Shown: positions 9,284 to 18,738, counted from the stretch's first letter. The stretch is 64,000 nt of DNA from Duodenibacillus massiliensis (GCF_900128485.1 NZ_LT635859.1:144848-208847), one strand, 5' to 3'. Numbers and translations are program-made. Notes: generated from the letters alone by a model not told the origin.

Positions 9284-10263
9284 GCGTACCAGGTGACGGT
9301 GGCCTTAAAGGCCTCAGCAAAATCCGCCGACGCTCTCCAGCCGAGCTCCCGGCGGATTTTTTCTGCCGTAAGTGCATAGCGCCTGTCGTGCCCCGGGCGG
9401 TCCGTGACAAACCTGATCTGACCGGCGTAAGAGCCGGAAGCCTTCGGGCGCAGCGCGTCAAGCGTTCGGCAGATAAGACGAACGAGCGTAAGGTTGTCGA
9501 CCTCGTGACAGGCGCCCACGTTATAAACCTCACCCAAGCGGCCGCGCGAGAGCACTGCATCAATGGCGGCTGCATGATCTTCAACGTAAATCCAGTCTCG
9601 GATGTTGCTGCCGTCGCCGTAGACCGGAAGGGGTTTTCCTGCAAGTGCCCGCCCGATCATCAGAGGAATCAGTTTTTCCGGATACTGATACGGCCCGTAA
9701 TTATTGGATGAGCAGGTTGTGAGAACAGGCAGCCCGTAGGTTTCAAACCAGGCCCGCACAGCATGCCCGGCCGCGGCCTTGGAGGCGGAGTACGGCGAAT
9801 TGGGCCGCCAGGGCGTCGCCTCGGTAAAAGGCGCTTCGCCCGGATTCAGTGACCCGTAGACCTCATCGGTACTCACGTAGAGAAACCGAAAGGCCGCCCG
9901 CTTTTCTTCAGAGAGTTTTTCCCAGTAATTCTGAGCGGCGGTTAAAAGCGTGACGGTCCCTTGGACATTGACGTCAAAAAAGAGTGCCGGGCCCGTGATC
10001 GACCGGTCCACGTGGCTTTCGGCGGCCATGTGAATGACCGCGTCGGGCTGAAAGCGCGCAAAGAGGTCACAGAGCAGCGCGGCATCGCGGATGTCACCCT
10101 TTACAAAGTGATAATCGTCACGCGCCTCAAGACTTTTAAGCGCCGCGGGGCGCGCGGCGTAGGTAAGGGCATCGAGGTTCACGAGGGGGCCGCCCGAGAG
10201 CCTGAAGTGCCTCAGGATATAGTTCACCCCCACAAAGCCCGCACCGCCCGTAACGAGAATCAC
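9253..10263 (-). CDS. rfbB: dTDP-glucose 4,6-dehydratase
   Basis: A 336-residue short-chain dehydrogenase that converts dTDP-glucose to dTDP-4-keto-6-deoxyglucose, the second step to dTDP-rhamnose for surface polysaccharide. The N-terminal NAD motif is TGGAGFVGVNY. Next come MAAESHVDRS, STDEVYGSL with the catalytic Asp-Glu pair, the YSASKAA catalytic Tyr-Lys motif, and NNYGPYQYPEKLIP. The start is GTG 10263, with AAGGAG 8 nt upstream, 10 bp after the nitroreductase stop, so the two may be cotranscribed. The partner genes rfbA and rfbD are not in the window; rfbC lies 1.4 kb away on the other strand. Confidence 0.95.
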   Translation of the reverse strand: MILVTGGAGFVGVNYILRHFRLSGGPLVNLDALTYAARPAALKSLEARDDYHFVKGDIRDAALLCDLFARFQPDAVIHMAAESHVDRSITGPALFFDVNVQGTVTLLTAAQNYWEKLSEEKRAAFRFLYVSTDEVYGSLNPGEAPFTEATPWRPNSPYSASKAAAGHAVRAWFETYGLPVLTTCSSNNYGPYQYPEKLIPLMIGRALAGKPLPVYGDGSNIRDWIYVEDHAAAIDAVLSRGRLGEVYNVGACHEVDNLTLVRLICRTLDALRPKASGSYAGQIRFVTDRPGHDRRYALTAEKIRRELGWRASADFAEAFKATVTWYAQRSGWFAAV

Positions 10264-10273
10264 CGCACTCTCC

Positions 10274-10966
10274 TTAAAGCGCCAGATCCAGAAGCGACTT
10301 CGGTTTATACCCGATCGTCTGGATGCAGACCGGGGTCTGGTGTTTGGCAAGGTCCAGGGTCTCAGAGACCTTATCCGGGTCAAAGGTCATGCGCACAAGG
10401 CAATTCAAGGTGAGCGCCGCACAGGCCATATAGACGGCCTGCACCTTCACACCGACGTCGAGAATCCGCGCGCGTTCAAGCGCCACATCGGCTTTTTCCG
10501 AAAGTTCCGGCTTATCGACGTAACGGATGACGTTTTTGGCCATTTCCGTCACAAAATTTGTGGCGCGGTCGTTTGAAGCTACATAGACAATATGCACCGG
10601 CGCGTTTTTCACAAGGGGCTGCCACAGGCACAGGTCCTTACGACGGTCGTGGTCCTTCACAAAAACGAGGGCCGAATTCTTTGCATCCCAGAGCCACACG
10701 CCGTTTGCCTTTACGACGTAAAGATCAATTTCCTGCCAGTTCATCGCTGAGGGCGTCGTGCGGCGCCCGTCTTTGCGGTTGATGCCGTCAGCGGCCCAAA
10801 GAACTGCGGCGAGGTCCTCGTCGCTTACCGTCTCATCGGAAAAATCGCGGCTTGTGCGGCGCTTTTCAAAGACTTCAGTTAAAGGCATCGTCATCACGCG
10901 GGGCGCGGCCAGACGGCGCATCGGCGGCTGCGGCGCCGCGGGCTTTTTGCGCTTTAAGGAGACCAT
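10274..10966 (-). CDS. Nitroreductase-family flavoprotein, copy 1
   Basis: A 230-residue FMN oxidoreductase of the nitroreductase superfamily. It carries the FMN-binding start EKRRTSRDFSDETVSDEDLA and the segment GINRKDGRRTTPSAMNWQE, typical of the thiazole/SagB-like branch of cytosolic nitroreductases. The substrate cannot be told. ATG 10966 has AAAGGA 8 nt upstream; an earlier in-frame ATG lies in the gap and is less likely. It follows a second, divergent copy by 11 bp and precedes rfbB, forming a three-gene minus-strand unit. Confidence 0.85.
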   Translation of the reverse strand: MVSLKRKKPAAPQPPMRRLAAPRVMTMPLTEVFEKRRTSRDFSDETVSDEDLAAVLWAADGINRKDGRRTTPSAMNWQEIDLYVVKANGVWLWDAKNSALVFVKDHDRRKDLCLWQPLVKNAPVHIVYVASNDRATNFVTEMAKNVIRYVDKPELSEKADVALERARILDVGVKVQAVYMACAALTLNCLVRMTFDPDKVSETLDLAKHQTPVCIQTIGYKPKSLLDLAL

Positions 10967-10977
10967 ACGGATTTCCT

Positions 10978-11544
10978 TTACGCGGCAAAGCCGAGCGTGA
11001 CGCAAAGAAGGGGCGTTGCGTCCTCGCCCAAGGCCCGCGTCAGTTTCTCTGCGTCAAAGGAGCCGCGCACAACGCTTCCCAATCCCACCGCCACACAGGC
11101 AAGCTGCGCGGCCATTCCACAAAAGCCCGCATCGTACTTCACGTAGTCTTCAATACCCGCCGCCTTTTTGTTGTCCGCGGCAATCACGAGCGTCACGGGC
11201 GCGGTTTTCACAAAGTCCTGATCGGTGGTGGAATCCGCACGGGCGTCGCCCGCGTGCGTGCAGACAAGTGCGTTTTTCACGGGGTCATAGCGCCAGACGC
11301 CTTCACTGTCCAAAACGTACGCCGTCATTTCCCGCCTGTCCATCGTTGTGGGAACCGTGAGCTTTCCTTCAGCTGACGACGTCCCGCACGTGCACCAGAG
11401 CACGTGCGCGAGAATCGAAGCGTCCACTTTCTGATCGGAAAATTCCCGCACGGAACGGCGCTGGCCGACCGCGGCAATCAGTTTCATGTCCGCTGCAATC
11501 GGTGCCGGAAGTTCCCGCACGTCCCCTCTTTTGAGTGTCTGCAT
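10978..11544 (-). CDS. Nitroreductase-family flavoprotein, diverged copy 2
   Basis: A 188-residue paralog of the next gene. It keeps the family start GQRRSVREFSDQKVDASILA and the C-terminal helix region DAGFCGMAAQLACVAVGLGS. It has lost the NRxDGxRTxPSxxNxQ stretch of copy 1, where it reads CGTSSAEGKLTVPTTMDRRE. The cysteine-rich CTCG replaces the usual ADGIN region. This suggests changed cofactor or substrate geometry, which is inference. The start ATG 11544 has AAGGA 8 nt upstream. It is divergent from rfbC. Confidence 0.8.
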   Translation of the reverse strand: MQTLKRGDVRELPAPIAADMKLIAAVGQRRSVREFSDQKVDASILAHVLWCTCGTSSAEGKLTVPTTMDRREMTAYVLDSEGVWRYDPVKNALVCTHAGDARADSTTDQDFVKTAPVTLVIAADNKKAAGIEDYVKYDAGFCGMAAQLACVAVGLGSVVRGSFDAEKLTRALGEDATPLLCVTLGFAA

Positions 11545-11693
11545 TTGTCGTGTCCTTCGCTGCGGCACCGGCAAAAGCACGGTGCCCTGTAAATGTTGCG
11601 GCAATTTTAGCGGTCTGCCGTGCCTTGCTCCTTGTCTTAAGATTATGCGGCGTACCGCGTTTACCCATATGCGTTTTTCGGATTTTCTCTGCC

Positions 11694-12248
11694 ATGCCGC
11701 CCGTCGTTGCCGCCACGCTGTTTCCCGATGTTTTTGTCCTTGAGCCTGCGCGCTTTAAAGACAACCGCGGCGAATTTCTAGAAGTCTTTAACGCAGAAGA
11801 CTTTGAAGTGGTGTTGGGGCTCACGCCCGCATTTGTGCAGGATAACGTCAGCGTAAGCCGCAAAAACACCGTGCGGGGCCTACATTGGCAGGCTGCCCCT
11901 CACGGACAGGGAAAACTTGTGACCTGCGCGACCGGCACCGTCTTTGACGTAATTGTCGATATCCGCCCCGAGTCGCCTGCGTTTCTTACGGCACGCACCG
12001 TGGTGCTCTCGGGCGAAAACCGCCGGGTACTCTGGATTCCCGCGGGCTACGCCCACGGCTTTGCAGCGCTTGAAGACAACACAACGGTTTTCTACAAAGT
12101 GACGCACAAACGGGTCCCGGCGGCCGAGCGCACGGCGCTTTGGTGCGATCCGGCGCTCGGTATCCAATGGCCGGTTGCGGCAGCCGATTCGGTCATGTCT
12201 GAAAAAGACCGCCGGGCCGCACCGCTTAGAACCGTTCTCGGGCTTTAA
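11694..12248 (+). CDS. rfbC: dTDP-4-dehydrorhamnose 3,5-epimerase
   Basis: A 184-residue cupin epimerase, the third step of dTDP-rhamnose synthesis. Family signatures in order: FPDVFVLEPARFKDNRGEF, SVSRKNTVRGLHWQ with the catalytic His, GTVFDVIVDIR, WIPAGYAHGFAAL, and FYKVTHKRVPAAER. The length is normal. The start ATG 11694 is chosen by alignment to the family; the ribosome site is weak. It lies apart from rfbB on the opposite strand and is convergent with proC, whose stop overlaps its end by 4 bp. Confidence 0.93.
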   Translation: MPPVVAATLFPDVFVLEPARFKDNRGEFLEVFNAEDFEVVLGLTPAFVQDNVSVSRKNTVRGLHWQAAPHGQGKLVTCATGTVFDVIVDIRPESPAFLTARTVVLSGENRRVLWIPAGYAHGFAALEDNTTVFYKVTHKRVPAAERTALWCDPALGIQWPVAAADSVMSEKDRRAAPLRTVLGL

Positions 12249-13051
12249 GAGAACATTTCGCTCATTTCTTTGGAGCGCGCCGCACAGGCCTTGACGGCCG
12301 CCTCCACCGTGCCGCGAAAATCGTGCGCTTCAAAGGCTTCGATGGCCTTGGCGGTGGTGCCGCCCTTACTTGTGACGTTCGCCCTTAACTGCGCAAAGTC
12401 TTCGCCGGACTTGCGCGCAAGTGCCGCGGCACCCTCAACGGTGGATAACGCCATTTCGTGCGCATCAGCCGGTGTCGCTCCGCCCTTCACGAGCGCATCC
12501 GCCAGGGCTTCCATAAAAAGAAAAACGTAGGCGGGGCCGGAACCCGGGCCCGAAGTCACAAGGTGCAGGCCGTCTTCGTGAGTAAGGTCCTTTACCTCAC
12601 CCACGCTCTCCAAAACGGCATGCGCGGCTTTTCTTGCGTCTTCATCAACGTCAGAAGGCACATAAAGGCCGGAAAAGCCCTTTAACACCATGGCAGGCGT
12701 GTTGGGAATGGCACGCACGATGCGTTTGTGGTTAAGCCACGCTCTGAGAACCTCGAGCTTAACGCCCGCGGCAACGGAAAGCACAAGCGCCTTTTCGCTC
12801 ACAAAGGGTTTGAGCGTTTCACAGCAATCCTTGAGCTTCTGAGGCTTCACGGCAAGCACCACAACGTCCGCCTTTTTAAGCCACTCTCCCGCCCCCTCAA
12901 ACCCCACGGCACCGTAAAGCGCATGGAGTTTTTCGCGCTTTTCCGGATGCGGGTCACTTACCCAGATCGTTTCACCGTTGACGCCCTTGGCATGCATGCC
13001 GGCAATCATGGCGCCCGCCATGTTTCCGCCACCGATAAACGCAGTATTCAC
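12245..13051 (-). CDS. proC: Pyrroline-5-carboxylate reductase
   Basis: A 268-residue NAD(P)H-dependent enzyme for the last step of proline synthesis. It has the Rossmann start NTAFIGGGNMAGAMIAG, VVVLAVKPQ, IVRAIPNTPA, and the C-terminal signature TSGPGSGPAYVFLFMEALAD plus LRANVTSKGGTT. I place the start at GTG 13051, preceded by GGGAG, because the fold begins directly there; the longer reading from 13282 has no family support and runs into the divergent gene. Divergent from the sulfurtransferase with about 140 bp between. Confidence 0.95.
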   Translation of the reverse strand: MNTAFIGGGNMAGAMIAGMHAKGVNGETIWVSDPHPEKREKLHALYGAVGFEGAGEWLKKADVVVLAVKPQKLKDCCETLKPFVSEKALVLSVAAGVKLEVLRAWLNHKRIVRAIPNTPAMVLKGFSGLYVPSDVDEDARKAAHAVLESVGEVKDLTHEDGLHLVTSGPGSGPAYVFLFMEALADALVKGGATPADAHEMALSTVEGAAALARKSGEDFAQLRANVTSKGGTTAKAIEAFEAHDFRGTVEAAVKACAARSKEMSEMFS

Positions 13052-13190
13052 TTCGTGCTCTCCCGAAAGGTTGTTGTATGGCTGGTCATTGTAGGACGCC
13101 CGCCGGGAAAAACTGCGTACACTTAACGCATCATCAGCGCCCACAGACACTTCCCGTGCGCACCGTCTCCTTTTTTGAGGAAATGACATC

Positions 13191-14045
13191 ATGTCCGAAT
13201 CACCGCTTATTTCGGTTAAAGAGCTCGAGGCCAAACTCTCTGACGACAATCTTCTCATTCTTGACGTGCGCGCAAGCCTCACGGACCCGGCTGAGGGCCG
13301 CAGACTCTATGAGGCGGGCCACATTCCCGGCGCGCGCTTTACCGACTTGGAAAACGATGTCTCTGGCTGCCGCTCGGGCACCAACGGCCGGCATCCGCTG
13401 CCGGATTCCGGGCGCTTCTGCGTCAATATGCGGCGTCTCGGCTTAAATCCCGCAAGCCGCGTGGTGGTCTATGACCAGGGGGATTGCAACTTCGCGGCGC
13501 GCCTGTGGTTCACCCTGCGGTGGGTGGGCTTTAAGCACGTGCGGGTTTTGGACGGCGGCTGGGCCACCTGGGAAAAGGCAGGGATGGCGGTGCAGACCGA
13601 AGAGCCCGCGTGGGAACAAGGCACCTACCGCGCCACCGCGCCCTTAGAGCGCGTCTTTGACGATGATTTTGTCGAAAAGAACCTCGCCGAGCACGGGCCC
13701 TATGTGCTCGTTGACGCCCGCTCGCACGAGCGCTTTATCGGGCAAAACGAAACGATGGATCCCGTCGCAGGCCACATTCCCGGGGCGTTGAACCGCCCGT
13801 CAGCGGAAAACATCGGCGAGAACGGGCTTTTTAAGGCGCCCGAGATACTCAAAAAAGAATTTGAAGCCGTGCTTGCGGGCCGCGCAACTGAGAACGTCAT
13901 CAACTACTGCGGTTCCGGCGTCACCGCCTGCTGCAATCACCTAGCGATGCGCGTGGCGGGCTTAAGGGACGCGGGCGTTTATGTCGGAAGCTGGTCTGAG
14001 TGGGTCGCAGACGAAAACCGTCCGGTTGCAACGGGCGACAACTGA
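13191..14045 (+). CDS. sseA: Sulfurtransferase of the 3-mercaptopyruvate type
   Basis: A 284-residue protein with two rhodanese domains. The first (about 8-125, ILDVRAS, AGHIPGARF) is inactive; the second carries the catalytic Cys240 in the loop CGSGVTA. The CGSGVTA loop, rather than CRxG(K/R), points to mercaptopyruvate rather than thiosulfate as donor. The FVYDQG-like segment VVVYDQGDCNFAARLW is also family typical. GAGGA lies 8 nt before the ATG. It is convergent with dusA, with 6 bp between the stops. Confidence 0.9.
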   Translation: MSESPLISVKELEAKLSDDNLLILDVRASLTDPAEGRRLYEAGHIPGARFTDLENDVSGCRSGTNGRHPLPDSGRFCVNMRRLGLNPASRVVVYDQGDCNFAARLWFTLRWVGFKHVRVLDGGWATWEKAGMAVQTEEPAWEQGTYRATAPLERVFDDDFVEKNLAEHGPYVLVDARSHERFIGQNETMDPVAGHIPGALNRPSAENIGENGLFKAPEILKKEFEAVLAGRATENVINYCGSGVTACCNHLAMRVAGLRDAGVYVGSWSEWVADENRPVATGDN

Positions 14046-14051
14046 CCGGCC

Positions 14052-15089
14052 TTAAAACTCATCATCATCAAAACGCGTGTTTGTGAGATCAGGCTCCCGC
14101 CACCCGGCCCGCGCATAGGCCTCATGAAGCACCTCGGTGCCGAAGGCCTTGTAAGCCGCGGGGTCTGATAACGTCCGCCGGTATGCTTTGGCACCGGCAA
14201 GCCCGTTTAAAAGCCCGAGCATATGCCGCGTCGTTCCGCGTAACGCAAGGGGATCCGCGGGCACCTTTTCCTTGAGATAGGCCGTCATCCGGTCGATGAT
14301 TTCGGAGCGCGTCACGGCCCGCACCGTTTCGTCTCCGAAAAGCCGGGCGTCGACGTCCGTTAAAATCCACGGATTCTGATAGGCCTCACGCCCCACCATC
14401 ACGCCGTCACAGCCTGCGGCAATGATTTCTTCGGCGGTTTCAAGGGTTTTCACGGCACCGTTTACGCAGATCACGGCCTCAGGAAAATCTTTTTTGAGCG
14501 CATAGGCGTAGTCGCGCTTTAAGGGCGGCACCTCACGGTTTTCCTTGGGGGAAAGGCCCTTGAGCCACGCCGCGCGCGTATGCACGATAAAGACGCGGCA
14601 ACCCGCGTCAAAAAGCGTGCCCACAAAGTCACGCACAAAACCGTACGAATCCTCTTTATCGACGCCGATGCGGTGCTTGACGGTGACGTCGATATCGACG
14701 GCGTCACGCATCGCCTTAAAGCAGTCAGCGACGAGCTTGGGTTCGAGCATGAGGCACGCGCCGAAACTGCCCCGCTGCACGCGCTCAGAGGGACAGCCGC
14801 AGTTAAGGTTCACTTCGTCGTAGCCGCGTTCGGCAACCCACTTTGCGGCCTGCGCGAGTTCCGCGGGGTCACTGCCCCCCAACTGACAGGCAACGGGGTG
14901 TTCAACCTCTGAAAACCGCAGCAGCCGGTCACGGTTACCGTGCACGAGCGCGGGTGAGGTAATCATCTCCGTGTAAAGCCTTGTGTGACGCGAGAGCGAC
15001 CGGTGAAACACGCGGCAGTGCGTGTCCGTCCAGTCAAGCATCGGGGCAACACAAAAGCGCCAGCGGCGGGAAAAATCGGCGTCAGGCAT
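14052..15089 (-). CDS. dusA: tRNA-dihydrouridine(20/20a) synthase
   Basis: A 345-residue FMN enzyme that reduces uridines 20 and 20a in the D-loop of tRNA. The DusA signature APMLDWTDTHCRVFHR is at 15-30; the catalytic Cys99 lies in NLNCGCPSERVQ; the FMN/tRNA segment is HTRAAWLKGLSPKENREVPP (the DusA-specific HARxAWLxGLSPKENR motif), then GVMVGREAYQNPW. It is the last gene of the long minus-strand cluster that begins with rimP, 32 bp after the ychJ-like gene. Confidence 0.95.
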   Translation of the reverse strand: MPDADFSRRWRFCVAPMLDWTDTHCRVFHRSLSRHTRLYTEMITSPALVHGNRDRLLRFSEVEHPVACQLGGSDPAELAQAAKWVAERGYDEVNLNCGCPSERVQRGSFGACLMLEPKLVADCFKAMRDAVDIDVTVKHRIGVDKEDSYGFVRDFVGTLFDAGCRVFIVHTRAAWLKGLSPKENREVPPLKRDYAYALKKDFPEAVICVNGAVKTLETAEEIIAAGCDGVMVGREAYQNPWILTDVDARLFGDETVRAVTRSEIIDRMTAYLKEKVPADPLALRGTTRHMLGLLNGLAGAKAYRRTLSDPAAYKAFGTEVLHEAYARAGWREPDLTNTRFDDDEF

Positions 15090-15121
15090 AAGCTTTACGA
15101 AGAAAAAGGAAAGACTAACGG

Positions 15122-15526
15122 TCAGGACTTGTCGGGAAACGTCCCGTCAACATAAACCCACACGCCGTCCCGCTTTTCAAAGCGGGAAATCTCGTGCATG
15201 CGGAAAGCCCCTTCACGGGTGCGGCCGCGGGCCACAAATTCCACGGTTCCTTCCGTGGGCGTCTGAAGCGCCGCGTTTTTGACGGTCAGCCCGAGCCACT
15301 TCACTTTATCAGCCCCCTCCATGGGGTCTGCAGGGTATGTCTCAGGCGCCCAGGTAGCGCGGATCCAATTTTCACGCCCGAGAACATAGGCACTGTAGCG
15401 TGAGCGCATGAGTTCTTCGGGCGTCTCAGGGGTTTGGCCCCCGTCAAGAAAACGCCCGCAGCAGGCGGCAAAGTCCTTGCCGCTGCCGCAGGGGCACAGT
15501 GTGTCGGGCGTTGTCTTTTTAGTCAT
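15122..15526 (-). CDS. YchJ/UPF0225-like SEC-C protein
   Basis: A 134-residue protein. The N-terminal SEC-C type zinc motif CPCGSGKDFAACCGRFL is followed by MRSRYSAYVLGRENWIRATW and the domain end MHEISRFEKRDGVWVYVDG, which match the YchJ/UPF0225 family. E. coli YchJ has two SEC-C motifs; this one has only the N-terminal motif. The function is unknown. It begins 9 bp after typA and so belongs to the same transcript. Confidence 0.88.
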   Translation of the reverse strand: MTKKTTPDTLCPCGSGKDFAACCGRFLDGGQTPETPEELMRSRYSAYVLGRENWIRATWAPETYPADPMEGADKVKWLGLTVKNAALQTPTEGTVEFVARGRTREGAFRMHEISRFEKRDGVWVYVDGTFPDKS

Positions 15527-15535
15527 GACGGCAAA

Positions 15536-17383
15536 TTAAAGCGTCATTTCATCGCGTTCGGCACGCGAAGCACGGCGGCGTTCGAATTCCTTGAGCCAGC
15601 GCTTTCTCAGGCGGATGGTCTTCGGGGTGATTTCCACGAGTTCGTCGTCGTTAATGAATTCCACGGCGCTTTCAAGCGTGAGCTGCACCGGCGGAACCAG
15701 GCGGATCGCTTCATCGGTGCCGGAAGCACGGATGTTGGTGAGCTGCTTGCAGCGGATGGGATTCACAACGATGTCGTTTTCACGGGAATGTTCGCCGATG
15801 ATCATGCCTTCGTAGAGGGCATCACCGGGGCTTACGAACAGACGGCCGCGCTCCTGAATCTTCCAGAGCGCATAGGCAACGGCGTTACCGTCATCCTGGC
15901 TGATGATCGCGCCCGAGCGGCGTTCACCGACCTCACCCTGCTTGATGGGACCGTAGTCGTCAAAGACGTGGCTCATGATGCCCGTGCCGCGGCACATCGT
16001 CATGAACATCGACTGAAAGCCGATGAGGCCTCGGGCCGGAATACGGTATTCCAGACGCACACGGCCCTTACCGTCGGGCTGCATATCCTGCAGATCGCCC
16101 TTGCGGCGGCCGAGTTCTTCCATGACGGCGCCCTGATGCTCTTCTTCGACGTCCACCGTGAGAAGCTCATAGGGTTCCTGCTTTTCGCCGTTAACCATTT
16201 TGAGCAGTACGCGCGGACGGCCCACAGCAAGTTCGTAGCCTTCGCGGCGCATGTTTTCAAGCAGGATCGTGAGGTGCAGTTCACCGCGTCCGCACACTTC
16301 CCAGACCGTTTCGTCCGCAGTCGGCCGCAGACGCATGGCGACGTTACTCTTCAATTCACGTTCCAGACGTTCACGGATCTGACGCGAGGTGACGAACTTA
16401 CCTTCGCGGCCCGCCAGGGGCGAGGTGTTCACCATGAAGTTCATGGTAAGCGTCGGTTCGTCGACTTTAAGCATCGGAAGGGCTTCAGGGGCCGCGGGGT
16501 CGGTGATCGTCGTACCGATGTTGAGGTCTTCAATACCGTTCACGAGCACGATGTCGCCTGCCTGCGCGAAGTCCACAACCTTACGGTCAAGACCTTCAAA
16601 CTGCAGAATCTGATTGACCTTGGCGGGCTTTGGGGTGTCCTCCGGCCCGTTCATGATCACAACGTTCTGACCGGCTTTGAGAATACCGCGGTGCACACGG
16701 CCGATACCGATTTTGCCCACGTAGCTCGAGTAATCCAGAGAGCAGATCTGAAGCTGCAGGGGCGCTTCGGTGTTGTCCTCACGCACGGGGACGTACTTAA
16801 TCACCGTGTCAAAGATCGCGCGCATGTTGCCGATCTTTTTGAGTTCTTCGACGTTGTCGGTGTAACCGGCGTAGCCCTCAAGGGCCGAGGCGTAAATCAC
16901 CGGGAAGTCGAGCTGATCTTCGGTGGCGCCGAGTTTGTCAAAGAGGTCAAAGGTCTGGTTCACAACCCACTCGGGGCGGGCACCGGGGCGGTCAACCTTG
17001 TTGATGACGACGATGGGCTTAAGGCCCGCTGCGAGGGCCTTGCGCGTCACAAAGCGGGTCTGCGGCATCGGGCCGTCCACCGCGTCCACGAGAAGCAGCA
17101 CGCCGTCAACCATCGAGAGCACACGCTCGACTTCACCGCCGAAGTCCGCGTGCCCCGGGGTATCGATGATATTGATGTGCACGCCTTCGTATTCGACGGC
17201 GCAGTTTTTCGCCAGAATCGTGATGCCGCGTTCCTTTTCGATGTCACCGCTGTCCATCACGCGCTCATCGACCTGCTGGTTGCTGCGGAAGGTTCCCGCG
17301 CACTGCAGCAACTTGTCAACCATCGTGGTCTTACCGTGGTCAACGTGAGCAATGATTGCAATATTGCGAATAGCTCTTGTCAT
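15536..17383 (-). CDS. typA: Ribosome-associated GTPase TypA/BipA
   Basis: A 615-residue translational GTPase that binds the ribosome at the EF-G site and aids 50S assembly and stress or cold growth. The G domain has [15 protein letters not shown], the switch segment [24 protein letters not shown] and NKVDRPGAR; the C-terminal BipA domain has the [20 protein letters not shown] block and the RARGLIGFQ-like [20 protein letters not shown] block. Full length. It lies downstream of truB, as in many betaproteobacteria. Confidence 0.97.
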   Translation of the reverse strand: MTRAIRNIAIIAHVDHGKTTMVDKLLQCAGTFRSNQQVDERVMDSGDIEKERGITILAKNCAVEYEGVHINIIDTPGHADFGGEVERVLSMVDGVLLLVDAVDGPMPQTRFVTRKALAAGLKPIVVINKVDRPGARPEWVVNQTFDLFDKLGATEDQLDFPVIYASALEGYAGYTDNVEELKKIGNMRAIFDTVIKYVPVREDNTEAPLQLQICSLDYSSYVGKIGIGRVHRGILKAGQNVVIMNGPEDTPKPAKVNQILQFEGLDRKVVDFAQAGDIVLVNGIEDLNIGTTITDPAAPEALPMLKVDEPTLTMNFMVNTSPLAGREGKFVTSRQIRERLERELKSNVAMRLRPTADETVWEVCGRGELHLTILLENMRREGYELAVGRPRVLLKMVNGEKQEPYELLTVDVEEEHQGAVMEELGRRKGDLQDMQPDGKGRVRLEYRIPARGLIGFQSMFMTMCRGTGIMSHVFDDYGPIKQGEVGERRSGAIISQDDGNAVAYALWKIQERGRLFVSPGDALYEGMIIGEHSRENDIVVNPIRCKQLTNIRASGTDEAIRLVPPVQLTLESAVEFINDDELVEITPKTIRLRKRWLKEFERRRASRAERDEMTL

Positions 17384-17412
17384 TTTGTGTGTCTTCCCGA
17401 GTTCGTCCCGCT

Positions 17413-18327
17413 TCAGGACGGGTCATTGTCTGTGTTTCTGATTAATCGGTACGGGTGAATGACGCCGCGTGCGTCGACCTTCACCACGCCCAGTAACTTC
17501 ATTTCAGGCCCGTAGGCCCGTGCCTCACCGCGCACGGCACTTTTTAATGCCAGACGCTGTCCGTTTCTCAGACGCTCGGCGCCTGCGGCATCAAGCGTCA
17601 CCGAGGGCAGCGTCTGCAGCAGAAAATCCGCTCCCTTTAAAAGCGCGCGGCGTTCTTCAATTGTCTGATTCTTGTCGTCAACCGCCGCAAACGGCACGGC
17701 GTCGGCGATTTTTAAGTCTCCCACTTCGGTGCGGCGCAGGGCCGTCAGATGCGCGTAGCAGCCGAGCCTGCGGCCGATATCGTCGGCCAAAACCCGGATG
17801 TAGGTGCCCTTCGTCACACGCACGTCAATGACGGCCTTATCCCCCTCAAAGGCCAGAAGCGTGAGGCTTTTAACCTCAACCTTACGGGGCTTACGCTCCA
17901 CTTCAATACCCTTGCGGGCGAGATCATAAAGGTTTTTTCCGCCGTGCTTGACGGCTGAGTACATCGGAGGCACCTGTTCGATGACGCCAGTGAATTCCCC
18001 GAGAACCTTTACGAGTTCGTCTTTTGTCGGACGTTTGCTGCTGGTTTCCGTCACCGCACCGGTTTTATCCATCGTATCGGTGGCGGCGCCGAACGTGAGC
18101 TCAGCCTCATAGCGCTTGTCGGCGTGCAGCAGGTCTGAGGAATACTTTGTGGCGTTTCCGAACGCAAGCGGCAGCAGGCCGCTTGCCATCGGGTCAAGCG
18201 TTCCGGTGTGCCCCGCTTTTTTGGCGTTAATGAGCCTGCGGGTAAGCTGCAGGGCCCAGTTTGAGCTCATCCCTGCAGGCTTATCCAGAAGCATCACGCC
18301 GTCAATATCGTCACCCTTTGCGCCCAT
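17413..18327 (-). CDS. truB: tRNA pseudouridine(55) synthase
   Basis: A 304-residue enzyme that makes pseudouridine 55 in the T-loop of tRNAs. The start ATG 18327 gives MGAKGDDIDGVMLLDKPAGM. The catalytic Asp45 lies in GHTGTLDPMASGLLP; the family block YEAELTFGAATDTMDKTG and the motif II-like KGTYIRVLADDIGRRLG follow; the C-terminus carries a PUA-like region. An in-frame ATG at 18396 would overlap rbfA by 59 nt and adds unrelated residues. It begins 10 bp after rbfA. Confidence 0.95.
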   Translation of the reverse strand: MGAKGDDIDGVMLLDKPAGMSSNWALQLTRRLINAKKAGHTGTLDPMASGLLPLAFGNATKYSSDLLHADKRYEAELTFGAATDTMDKTGAVTETSSKRPTKDELVKVLGEFTGVIEQVPPMYSAVKHGGKNLYDLARKGIEVERKPRKVEVKSLTLLAFEGDKAVIDVRVTKGTYIRVLADDIGRRLGCYAHLTALRRTEVGDLKIADAVPFAAVDDKNQTIEERRALLKGADFLLQTLPSVTLDAAGAERLRNGQRLALKSAVRGEARAYGPEMKLLGVVKVDARGVIHPYRLIRNTDNDPS

Positions 18328-18337
18328 CGCCGCCTCT

Positions 18338-18727
18338 TTATTCGGTCTTGCCTTCAGAGGCTTCGCTGCGCCGGGTTTCCTGCATTGCCTCTTCAATCAC
18401 ACGGTCCATGGCAAAACCGCGCGCCACACTTTCGTCCAAAACAAAGTGAAGCGTCGGTACCGTATGGATCGTGAGCTTTTTATAGATGAGGCTTCTTAAC
18501 ATCCCCGCGGCCGCATTCAGACCCTCGCGGCACTTTTCCTCGTCGCACCCGATGGTGGTGAAGAAAAGTTTCGCGTGCGCGTAGTCCGGTGTGATCTCAC
18601 AACCCGTGATCGTCACCAGTCCCACGCGCGGATCGCGCACGTTCTGCGGAATGAGTTCGGCAATGTCGCGCGCGATCTGGTCGGCGACCCTCAGCGCTCT
18701 GCCCGGCTTTTTTGCTTTAACAGCCAT
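18338..18727 (-). CDS. rbfA: Ribosome-binding factor A
   Basis: A 129-residue KH-fold protein for maturation of the 16S 5' end and cold adaptation. It shows RVADQIARDIAELI, DPRVGLVTITGCEITPDY, AHAKLFFT and the C-terminal HFVLDESVARGFAMDRVI block (family: F-xx-D-xS-xxxxxxI-xxL). GAGGTGGAT lies upstream of the ATG. Gaps of 11 bp to infB and 10 bp to truB support one transcript. Confidence 0.95.
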   Translation of the reverse strand: MAVKAKKPGRALRVADQIARDIAELIPQNVRDPRVGLVTITGCEITPDYAHAKLFFTTIGCDEEKCREGLNAAAGMLRSLIYKKLTIHTVPTLHFVLDESVARGFAMDRVIEEAMQETRRSEASEGKTE

Positions 18728-18738
18728 CAGTATCCACC

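Noticed and set aside
15434-17458. A 674-codon plus-strand frame
   Set aside because: It is the mirror of typA in a GC-rich coding region; the protein is rich in His, Phe and Arg and has no known fold, whereas typA is clear on the other strand.
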